Source: JBBDWZ01 sp050732575
GTDB taxonomy: Bacteria; Gemmatimonadota; Gemmatimonadetes; Longimicrobiales; RSA9
Assembly: GCA_050732575.1 (NCBI GenBank)
Contig: JBOHRF010000015.1
Coordinates: forward strand, 1-42,896
Direction of reading: 5' to 3'
DNA length: 42,896 bases
The translations under genes and the position numbers were made by a program. Positions 1 to 6,856 of the stretch are shown here, one piece after another. Under the pieces are notes generated by a model. It was given only the letters and a program-made list of their open reading frames with translations, had not been told where the DNA came from and did not search any database. Numbering within the stretch: the stretch's first letter is position 1; every line of letters starts with the position of its first letter.

Positions 1-1177
1 CGGAGGTAGCATCGACGGGCGCACCCGGCGCGGCCCCGCGCGGCTGCACCATGGGCGTCGGCGCCGCCACATCGTGTACCAACACCGGCCGCACCCCCGT
101 GAAGTAGAAGCCCCGCAGGAACGGGCTCACGCCCAGCTGGCTCGGCCGACAGAGCTCGAGTAAGAAGAGCGAAGCCAGGTCAGTGATTTTCCGAAATTCG
201 CGGGGAAACTCGTAGGTCCCGGATTTCACGGTTTCCTGCGTTTCACGGGGCAGCACGTCGATGCGGCGCAATGCCAGTCCGTGAAACAGACTCTGGAAAG
301 CATGAGCAATGCGACGCGACTCGCGGTCTGCGTAGTGCCCCACATTGCCAACGGGCGGCACGGTAAGGGTCGCACCCAGCACATCCCGCGCTTCGTCACG
401 CGTGAGGCTGCGCACAAAATCTTCGAAGTACGGTAGCCGATCGGTCTTGGTGAAAATCACGTAGACCGGCAAACGGATGCCGATTTCATGAGAAACCTCC
501 GCCAGCCGTGCGCGCAGCTTCTGCGCGTGCGCGGGCACCGCTTCTGACGCACCCGGCTTGAGCAACTCATCACAGCCCAAACAGATTACCGCTGCGCGCG
601 GCGCTTGCCGGCCGCGGCTCAATACCGCGCCCAGGCGCCGCGGTTGGATGTAGCGGATCAGCTTGCGCCATTGCGCCGCGTCATTGGTGACGCGACCACC
701 GGCTTCCACAAAGAGATGACCCTGCGCGTACCACACGTTGATGCCAGTTGTGGGCGCCACCGCATCACCCCGCATCAGCTCGCCCGCCAGCAGATCGGGC
801 TGCAGGCCCGAGCGCGCCACTACCGTCGTTTTGGCTGCGGCTGAAGGACCGGCTACCAGCAGGAGTGGCTGCCGCCCAAACTGGGCGCCCGATTTGCCCT
901 TTGCATTGGTCAGCCGTACGCGCGCAGCGGCGATAGCAACATCAATCTCATCGCGATCCTGTGTATTGGCGGGTACCGGCTCTTCCCGGTTGCGTATGAC
1001 CAGGAACAACAGGAGCGCCGCGATCAAACCCAGGAACCACAATCCTCCGCGCATGATCCAGACGCGCGCCGTGCTCTCGCTGTCCAGCATGAGCGGCAGC
1101 AACAAACCCAGCACCAGAAAGAGAACCAGTACGACAGCACCGAAAATCCAGGCTTTTTCTTTTTGCTTCATTGACAT
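1..1177 (-). CDS. tssM: Type VI secretion inner-membrane protein TssM (IcmF family), N-terminal part
   Basis: Partial gene: the reading frame stays open from the ATG at 1177 to the window edge, giving 392 codons; family members are usually about 1100-1200 aa, so the periplasmic part is missing here. Two membrane segments lie near residues 10-30 and 45-61, followed by the cytoplasmic GTPase-like domain. The P-loop region reads GPSAAAKTT (about 110-118), with Ala where the Gly before the Lys is expected. A TKTD (243-246) sits where NKxD-type base recognition is expected, and FVEAGG (156-161) where the DxxG stretch would be. TssM forms the T6SS membrane complex with TssL and TssJ. It starts 7 bases after the tssL stop, so the two are an operon. 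A second ATG two codons later is an equally possible start. Confidence 0.88.
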   Translation of the reverse strand, partial: MSMKQKEKAWIFGAVVLVLFLVLGLLLPLMLDSESTARVWIMRGGLWFLGLIAALLLFLVIRNREEPVPANTQDRDEIDVAIAAARVRLTNAKGKSGAQFGRQPLLLVAGPSAAAKTTVVARSGLQPDLLAGELMRGDAVAPTTGINVWYAQGHLFVEAGGRVTNDAAQWRKLIRYIQPRRLGAVLSRGRQAPRAAVICLGCDELLKPGASEAVPAHAQKLRARLAEVSHEIGIRLPVYVIFTKTDRLPYFEDFVRSLTRDEARDVLGATLTVPPVGNVGHYADRESRRIAHAFQSLFHGLALRRIDVLPRETQETVKSGTYEFPREFRKITDLASLFLLELCRPSQLGVSPFLRGFYFTGVRPVLVHDVAAPTPMVQPRGAAPGAPVDATS

Positions 1178-1184
1178 GATGGAT

Positions 1185-1913
1185 TCAACCACGGGCCGTG
1201 AGTTGTCGCGTCAGCTCGTCGATTTCGGAAGCACTCCCCCTCAGCACGAGCGTGAAAAGCACCCACACCACTACCGTGACCGCTACCGATACAGCCAGCG
1301 CCAGCAACAGCCTGCGGAACCATGGATCGGCCGCGATTTCCGCGCGCTCGTTCTGCGGCAGCATCCAGGTGGCTGATATGGTGCTGCTCTCGCCTCGTAT
1401 CCGGTGAATCTTCTGTTGCAAGGAAAGCGTCAAGCCGTGCAGGCTGCCGGGATCGTTCATATAGCGCCCGCGGAAACCCAGTTGCAGGCACAGAAGGTAA
1501 ACCTCTAGCAGATCTGCCAGGTCGGGCGAATCCGGGCGTCCCAGGAGATCGTTCAGGTAGCGGAAGAAATTCTCGCCCGCCATGTGCTCGCCGAATATTT
1601 CCTCCTGCAGCGGTTGCCGCGTCCATTCCGCAAACATGGCCTGCGCAGAGTTGAGCACGGTCTCGTCCAGAAACGCGGCGTATGCGTAGATCGCCAGCTT
1701 CACATAGTTCGGGTCGTAACCCCGCCCGCGCGCATCACCATCCGCGGCACTGAGCAGCGTGCGCACGTGCCCGCGAAACGAAGCCGCATCGGCAGCATGC
1801 TGGCGCCCCGCGCGCAACCGCGCGCCCACTGTGAAGGCCTCCTGCAAAGCCAGGGCAAGCCCGCCCATACGCGTGTCGGGGTGGGCAGAAATGTCCGCTG
1901 GTAACGCCGTCAT
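1185..1913 (-). CDS. tssL: Type VI secretion inner-membrane protein TssL (DotU family)
   Basis: 242 aa. Family hallmarks are visible: YAAFLDE near residue 78, LQEEIFGEHMAGENFF near 100-117, and LEVYLLCLQLGFRGRY near 135-151. All belong to the helical cytoplasmic DotU domain. One membrane segment lies near 203-225 and a short periplasmic tail follows, as in tail-anchored TssL proteins without a peptidoglycan-binding domain. Its role is to anchor the baseplate to the membrane complex with TssM, whose gene follows after 7 bases. No peptidoglycan-binding (OmpA-like) extension is present, so that function would have to be supplied by another protein. The divergent gene at 2069 shares its upstream region. 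Confidence 0.93.
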   Translation of the reverse strand: MTALPADISAHPDTRMGGLALALQEAFTVGARLRAGRQHAADAASFRGHVRTLLSAADGDARGRGYDPNYVKLAIYAYAAFLDETVLNSAQAMFAEWTRQPLQEEIFGEHMAGENFFRYLNDLLGRPDSPDLADLLEVYLLCLQLGFRGRYMNDPGSLHGLTLSLQQKIHRIRGESSTISATWMLPQNERAEIAADPWFRRLLLALAVSVAVTVVVWVLFTLVLRGSASEIDELTRQLTARG

Positions 1914-1992
1914 GAACTGAACACGTTGATGAACTCACGAATTCAGATAGGGCCGCGGGTCGGCGGTCACCAGACCCCGCGTCCAGGAAAAT

Positions 1993-2010
1993 GCGTCCGG
2001 GGACGGACGC
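1993..2010. promoter_or_regulatory. Perfect 7-bp inverted repeat in the tssL / EFT-motif gene divergent region
   Basis: GCGTCCG and CGGACGC are separated by GGGA, a GNRA-type tetraloop if transcribed. It lies about 80 bp upstream of both flanking start codons in a 155-bp divergent spacer. A TATACA at 2039-2044 could be a -10 element for the rightward gene. It could be an operator, a leader hairpin or a weak terminator; no T-run follows a perfect stem on either strand. Confidence 0.35.
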
Positions 2011-2068
2011 TCTTTGCCCGAATCGGATTGTCTGGTAGTATACAACGTCACTCTCCAACGCCGCACCC

Positions 2069-3370
2069 ATGACCAACGTCGGTTTCAACGATCGCTATCA
2101 AATCCTGCAGCAGGTCTGCGCTGGCCCTGTCCGCTCGTTTCATGCAATGGCGGGGACCGGCGCAGTCGTGATGCTGCATTACATCGATGGCAGTGGCGAG
2201 CGGGAACGGGTCCTGGCCATGATCGAACGGCTGAGACCCACGGAACGCAAACGCGTCATCGAAATTGCCGACGTTGAAGGTGAAGCCGTTGTCGTGACCC
2301 GCTTCATCCTGGATTTCCGCTCCCTCGAAGAGTGGCTAGCCACCTTCCAGCTCGAGCCGGAAGCGGGCTCCCGGACACCCGCGAATCCCCTGAGTATGGG
2401 GACCATCGCCGTGAAGCCCGAGTCTCCAAGGGCGCCGGCACCGCCCGCAAAGGAGCCTGGTGAATTCACTCGCCAGTTCGCACGGGCAGATGAGCCGCCC
2501 AAAGACGGACCCATCGCGCCTGCCCGGCCAGCAGCGGGCGAGTTCACCCGTCAGTTTGCCCGCCCGGCAGAACCACCGGCCGCGCCAGCATCGCACGAGG
2601 CGCCGCCAACACTAAAACCGCCTGCACCGACACCGGCTCCGCCTGCCGCACCCAGTGAGTTCACACAGATGTTTGCGCGACCTGCTCATCCGACCGCAAA
2701 GCCGCCCCTGACTCCCGACCTGCCCACGGCGCCTTCCAGCCAGCCGGCGGCGCCTGCAGGAAGCGAGTTTACCATGCGGATCCGGCCCGATCCGCCGGCC
2801 GCGCCGGCTCAACCGCCAGCGCCGCCACCGCCGGCTCCACCGTCGAGTGAGGCAGGCGACTTTACGCTTATATTCGGGTCAGTACCGAACCCGGCGGCAC
2901 CAGTTTCGCCGCCCACCAGTCCGCCGCTGCCGTTCAGTGGTTCAGCCTGGCCTGGTTCACCAGCTCCACCGCCCGTGCCGCCCATGCCGGGCCCGGCACC
3001 TGTCGTGGGTCCTGATTACCGGCCGCAGCAGGTGACGCCACCCTCGGCCGATATCCCGGTTGTTTTGCCGCCGGTCCCTCAGCAACCACCGCTGTTGCCA
3101 TCGCCCGTTGCACCGGGTCGCGTATTGCCCTCCACACCTGGACCGAGCGAATACACTCGGGTCATAACGGGAATCGTGGTACCCACAGCGCCGTCTGCGC
3201 AGGGTACGGGTCTACCGCCCGCAGCATCGACGCCGGCGGCCGCCCCGACCGGTGAGGCTGCCGCGCCAGCGCCGACCCGAAAGAAACGTATTTCACTGTG
3301 GCTCGTTGTCGGCCTGGTCGCCGTCGGGCTTCTGGCCGTTGCGCTCGTTCTGATCGTCATTCTGGCGTGA
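2069..3370 (+). CDS. Membrane-anchored Pro/Ala-rich protein with repeated EFT motifs and kinase-N-lobe-like domain
   Basis: 433 aa, not a family I can name. Residues 1-95 look folded: RYQIL near 10, VVMLHYID near 31, then VVTRFILDF near 73 and SLEEWL. This resembles the beta-strand order of a protein-kinase N-lobe, with His where the VAIK lysine would be and no C-lobe. Residues 96-400 are a low-complexity Pro/Ala/Thr linker carrying six spaced motifs of the pattern [G/S]-[E/D]-[F/Y]-T-x-x-[F/I]. The last ~27 residues are a membrane helix preceded by basic residues (RKKR), so the bulk should be cytoplasmic. It faces away from tssL-tssM and is followed three bases later by the Ig/heme lipoprotein. 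I infer a tethered docking or scaffold protein linked to the secretion apparatus; function is unknown. Confidence 0.85.
   Translation: MTNVGFNDRYQILQQVCAGPVRSFHAMAGTGAVVMLHYIDGSGERERVLAMIERLRPTERKRVIEIADVEGEAVVVTRFILDFRSLEEWLATFQLEPEAGSRTPANPLSMGTIAVKPESPRAPAPPAKEPGEFTRQFARADEPPKDGPIAPARPAAGEFTRQFARPAEPPAAPASHEAPPTLKPPAPTPAPPAAPSEFTQMFARPAHPTAKPPLTPDLPTAPSSQPAAPAGSEFTMRIRPDPPAAPAQPPAPPPPAPPSSEAGDFTLIFGSVPNPAAPVSPPTSPPLPFSGSAWPGSPAPPPVPPMPGPAPVVGPDYRPQQVTPPSADIPVVLPPVPQQPPLLPSPVAPGRVLPSTPGPSEYTRVITGIVVPTAPSAQGTGLPPAASTPAAAPTGEAAAPAPTRKKRISLWLVVGLVAVGLLAVALVLIVILA
2459..3172 (+). repeat. Six spaced EFT short linear motifs (coding repeat)
   Basis: Copies begin at 2459 (GEFTRQFAR), 2537 (GEFTRQFAR), 2654 (SEFTQMFAR), 2762 (SEFTMRIRP), 2855 (GDFTLIFGS) and 3146 (SEYTRVITG). 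Spacing is 26, 39, 36, 31 and 97 codons. Codons differ between copies (TTC/TTT, ACT/ACC/ACA), so conservation is at the protein level and not a recent DNA duplication. The linker between copies is almost pure Pro/Ala/Thr/Ser. Confidence 0.85.
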
Positions 3371-3373
3371 ACA

Positions 3374-5227
3374 ATGAAAAAAAACTGGATGTTGGCTGCG
3401 CTGCTCCCGATGGCCCTTTTCGCATCGTGCACGGAGAGCGGCGGTCCCGACTCACAACTCACAATCACGCCCGACGCAGCGGAATTGCTGATTGGCGACG
3501 TGCAGCAATTCACCGCCATTGGTGCGCGCGGTACCGTACAATGGTCTTCTAGCAATTCGCTGATCGCGAGCGTTATCTCGCAAACCGGCTTCGTCTCGGC
3601 CAGGGCACGCGGTCAGGCCGTGATTACCGCCGCCAGTATTGATGCCAGTGCGTCCGTGAACGTCAACGTGCTCGCGCCGGCGCAGCTGAACCCTTCTCCT
3701 CTAATCGTCAATTTTCCGTTCGCGGTTGGAAGCTCGCAGTCGGCCGTGAGGACTGTAACCGTCACCAACGCCGGCGATCGGCCGTTGAGCGGCATCATAG
3801 TCGGCCCCATTGCCTACAGTCAGGGACAACCCACCGGTTGGCTCTTGGCCGCCCCCAATGGGAGTACTCCGCCGGTCGTTATCACGCTCACCGCAAGCCC
3901 TGCCGGACGCGCGCGCGGAGTCTACCATGCCACAGTCCCCGTGTCGGCGCCCAACGTGGCCAACTCGCCGCAGAGCATTGCCGTGTCCATGGCCGTCCAG
4001 GCACCCGCGGGCATCGCCGTTTCGCGGGATACCGTGCCCATCGCCGCCATCCCCGGCGAGACGAAAACCGAAGTCGTCGCTGTCACCAACAGCGGCGACG
4101 TCCCGCTCACCGGACTCTCGACCACCATCACGTACACGGGCCAACCGCAGAATTGGCTGCAAGCGTCTTTCGGCGCCAACACGACTGCGCCGGCCACGCT
4201 CAGCCTGATTGCAAATACGCCGGGTCTGACCCCGAATACCTACCTGGCGACAGTTCGCGTCGCGTCTACCGTGTCCGGCGTTGCGCCGCGCGACGTTGCT
4301 GTCCGATTGGTCGTGAATCCAGGACCTTCCATCCAGCTGTCGCCTTCGCCCGTCACGGTCAATGCTGTGGTCGGGACCAATGCGGCAGCGCGCATCATCA
4401 ACGTCACCAACGGTGGTGGCGGATCGCTCACCGGACTGGGACTGGGCACTGTGACGTACGGCGCGGGTGCTTCCAACTGGATCACACCGCAACTCGGCGG
4501 GACAACTGCGAACACCACACTCACGCTCAACTTTGCAACGGCCACTCTGCAGAGTGGCAATTACACAGCAACCGTGCCCGTCACTTCACCAGTGGCTAGC
4601 AACAGCCCGACCAACCTGACGGTTTCTCTGGTCGTAGGCCCGTTGCCTGTCATTGCCGTGAATCCGGCAGCGCTGAACTTCGCAGATTGGGCCGGAAGTG
4701 CTGCGCCCCCGGCACAGGCGGTTCTGATTACCAACTCGGCCAGTGCGGCCAGTATTCCCGGACTGAGCTTTCAGATTACTTACGGCGGCGGGGCCAGCAA
4801 CTGGTTGACCGGACAGTTCCAGGGCGGCGTCAACTCAACACCCGCTACGCTGTTGTTGAATCCAAACACGACCGCTCTCCCTGCAGGCACCTACTCGGCT
4901 ACCGTCACCATCGCTACGACCATGACCGGCGTAGCACAGCGGCCGGTGAACATTACGTACACAATCCAATCGTTCACCGTGAATCTTTACCCCACCTTCA
5001 ACGGAACCTGCACGGGGTGCCACACGACGCGCGCACCGTTCACGAATGGTAATGCACAATCCGTATACAACCAGCTGGTGCCTTACCTGTCGCCCTCACA
5101 CCCGTCGTATTTGCCGTGCAAGCTCTTCTCCACTATGTCCTGTGCACACATCGTCAAATTCGACACCAACACGGTCTTCATGAACGCCGTCAACTCATGG
5201 ATCGCGCAGTCGTTCCCTTTCAACTGA
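3374..5227 (+). CDS. Lipoprotein with Ig-like (Big2) domain, four ~105-aa repeats and a CxxCH heme motif
   Basis: 617 aa. The start MKKNW..., a hydrophobic stretch and LFASC at about 14-18 form a lipobox, so it should be a lipid-anchored envelope protein. Residues ~25-95 look like a Big2 Ig fold (WSSSNSLIASV, then a G-x-A-x-I-T-A strand). Four repeats of about 105 aa follow, marked by VTNxGDxPLxG or related text, a G-W-L/N-W-L element and an xYxATVxV strand. The C-terminal ~80 residues contain CTGCH (546-550), a c-type heme attachment motif, with other Cys nearby. The gene follows the EFT-motif gene by three bases and is surely co-transcribed. An A8 run directly after the ATG is prone to slippage. 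Redox or adhesion roles are both possible; function unknown. Confidence 0.85.
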   Translation: MKKNWMLAALLPMALFASCTESGGPDSQLTITPDAAELLIGDVQQFTAIGARGTVQWSSSNSLIASVISQTGFVSARARGQAVITAASIDASASVNVNVLAPAQLNPSPLIVNFPFAVGSSQSAVRTVTVTNAGDRPLSGIIVGPIAYSQGQPTGWLLAAPNGSTPPVVITLTASPAGRARGVYHATVPVSAPNVANSPQSIAVSMAVQAPAGIAVSRDTVPIAAIPGETKTEVVAVTNSGDVPLTGLSTTITYTGQPQNWLQASFGANTTAPATLSLIANTPGLTPNTYLATVRVASTVSGVAPRDVAVRLVVNPGPSIQLSPSPVTVNAVVGTNAAARIINVTNGGGGSLTGLGLGTVTYGAGASNWITPQLGGTTANTTLTLNFATATLQSGNYTATVPVTSPVASNSPTNLTVSLVVGPLPVIAVNPAALNFADWAGSAAPPAQAVLITNSASAASIPGLSFQITYGGGASNWLTGQFQGGVNSTPATLLLNPNTTALPAGTYSATVTIATTMTGVAQRPVNITYTIQSFTVNLYPTFNGTCTGCHTTRAPFTNGNAQSVYNQLVPYLSPSHPSYLPCKLFSTMSCAHIVKFDTNTVFMNAVNSWIAQSFPFN

Positions 5228-5251
5228 GTACCGGTTAGCAGGAGCTGACGC

Positions 5252-5295
5252 AAAACAAAATCGCCGCCCAGCACAACCTTGTGCCTGGCGGCGAT
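5252..5295 (-). terminator. Rho-independent terminator for the barrel-protein gene
   Basis: Arms ATCGCCGCC (5260-5268) and GGCGGCGAT (5287-5295) pair perfectly. A second stem GCACAA/TTGTGC stacks inside. On the minus strand the stem is followed by TTTTGTTTT. Since the flanking genes converge, it may also stop rightward transcripts, though the plus strand has only a weak CTTCTT tail. Confidence 0.75.
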
Positions 5296-5330
5296 CTTCT
5301 TGCCAACCTCCAAACTGCACGCCGAGGTTA

Positions 5331-5408
5331 CGCGAAGCGCGCCCGTCGCGCAGCGACGCGCCCGTCAGCGCCCGGCGCGTAGCGGCGCGCCCGTCACGAA
5401 GTGACGCA
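5331..5408. repeat. GC-rich palindromic repeat cluster
   Basis: Tandem units made of a small hairpin joined by GCGCCCG(TC): GTCGCGCAGCGAC, a degenerate GCGCGTAGCG unit, and GTCACGAAGTGAC. The flank GCGAAGCGCGCCCG (5332-5345) is the exact reverse complement of a repeat found three times at the right end of the window (42835-42890), so this is a dispersed element. It lies between two convergent genes. Confidence 0.6.
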
Positions 5409-5411
5409 TAC

Positions 5412-6680
5412 TCAAAACGTCCGCTCGAACCCCGCCATGATCAGGTAGTTGGGACGCATGCCGCCATTGGCCAGGGGCAGCAGCAAGTTGGCTATGAATC
5501 GGTAATCGCTGGGCAGCTGCATCTTGAAGCCCACGGATGCATCGAGCAGTCGATCCGTTTGCTCCGGGATGTCGGTCAGTCGTACTCTGCGTGTGGACGG
5601 TGAGTTGAAGATTACCCGATCCGGCAGTTCCAGCTTGGAATCGCCCAGCTCGATGTCGGCCAGCAAGTCGACGGCCAGGGTGACTCGCTCGGCCAGCAAG
5701 TGATCGAAACCCAGCGCGGCCACGATCGAATGGTTTTGCGTTTCACCCGTGCGAATGGCAACACCTGCGTTGACGTGGGGTGAAAAGTTGCCGGTGCGGC
5801 CCGAAATGATGCCCAGCGCACGGATGCTCATCAGGCCACTACCCAAAAAGTTGGCGGAATCACCGGTCGGCAGTCGTACGTCGGCCAGCACACCTGCGCC
5901 TACGTTGTTCCGCTGGTAGATGTTGGCCTTCACGCGCACCGCGATATCCCCGATCCCGATGGCCGATCCGCTGGCCGACGCATCGGCAAATTCCGACGGA
6001 CTCTGCGCCGTTCCGAACACGTGGGGCGTGGGTCGGCTGAAGGGAATGATTTCGGCTTCACTGGTGCCCGATAATGCTGCCCTGACCAGCGGAATGAGCA
6101 CGCCCACGTCGATCTTGTCACTCAGACCATAGGATGCAAACACGGACGTGACCTGCACATTGAGATTGAGATTAGTGGTCACTTCGATCATGTCGTTCTC
6201 GAACGGCGGATCGCCCATGGGCGCCGCGCCCACGTTCTGATGCGCAAAACGGAATCGCAGATTGTTCAACGGCATGCCGCGAATGTTGTCAAAGGCCAGG
6301 TTGTTGACGTTGATGCCCGCCAGCAGTCGGCCGCGCCCCAGCGTTTGCGATCGCTCGCCGAAGATGGCGCCGGCCGATGTCGATGTCGCAGTCGGTACGC
6401 CGTTCACGAAGCGAAACGTGGCACCGCTGGTGGCCGACGTGAATGGCAGGTTGGCCAGACTGGTAGCAATGGAGCCGGACAGGAAGCCCAACAAGTCGTG
6501 CTCACCTTGCGTGACGCTCGGGATATAGTGCAGACCGTGATCGCCCGCCACGGAAAGGCAGAGTGGCTGGCCGCAATCGCCAAAGGTAAACAATTGCGAA
6601 AAGCGCTGGCTCAACGACTGCGCTTGCAGCGGACCGTGCATGGCCAGGAGCAAGGCTGCCAGTGCGTACGGACGTCGCAT
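5412..6680 (-). CDS. Secreted outer-membrane beta-barrel protein (phenol-degradation MetA-like / transporter barrel)
   Basis: 422 aa from the ATG at 6680, chosen because GGGAGG lies just upstream and the protein then starts with a signal peptide (MRRPYALAALLLAMHGPLQAQS). The remainder alternates polar and hydrophobic residues with many Gly/Asn turns and ends in a terminal aromatic (GFERTF), the usual C-terminal signature of outer-membrane barrels. Stretches such as GLSDKIDVGVLIPLV and GIGDIAVRVKANIY match the general pattern of the MetA-pathway phenol-degradation barrel family. Substrate unknown. An in-frame upstream extension to 6770 lacks a ribosome-binding site and is rejected. Confidence 0.8.
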   Translation of the reverse strand: MRRPYALAALLLAMHGPLQAQSLSQRFSQLFTFGDCGQPLCLSVAGDHGLHYIPSVTQGEHDLLGFLSGSIATSLANLPFTSATSGATFRFVNGVPTATSTSAGAIFGERSQTLGRGRLLAGINVNNLAFDNIRGMPLNNLRFRFAHQNVGAAPMGDPPFENDMIEVTTNLNLNVQVTSVFASYGLSDKIDVGVLIPLVRAALSGTSEAEIIPFSRPTPHVFGTAQSPSEFADASASGSAIGIGDIAVRVKANIYQRNNVGAGVLADVRLPTGDSANFLGSGLMSIRALGIISGRTGNFSPHVNAGVAIRTGETQNHSIVAALGFDHLLAERVTLAVDLLADIELGDSKLELPDRVIFNSPSTRRVRLTDIPEQTDRLLDASVGFKMQLPSDYRFIANLLLPLANGGMRPNYLIMAGFERTF

Positions 6681-6856
6681 GATGCCTCCCGATTTTCTTT
6701 GGGGATCCAAGCAGGTGTCACAAGATTCGTGTTGCGTGGTATCGGGCGCAACCGTCCGGACTTGCCGCATTTCCCGATGCCCGCCTCAGCAACCTTGCCA
6801 GCCGGCCGCGCCGGTAGACACCTTTGCCTCGTGTATCAGCCCGTTCTTCTTCCATT

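Noticed and set aside
1168..1626. 152-codon frame within tssL
   Set aside because: Out-of-frame overlap with tssL, which has clear DotU motifs.
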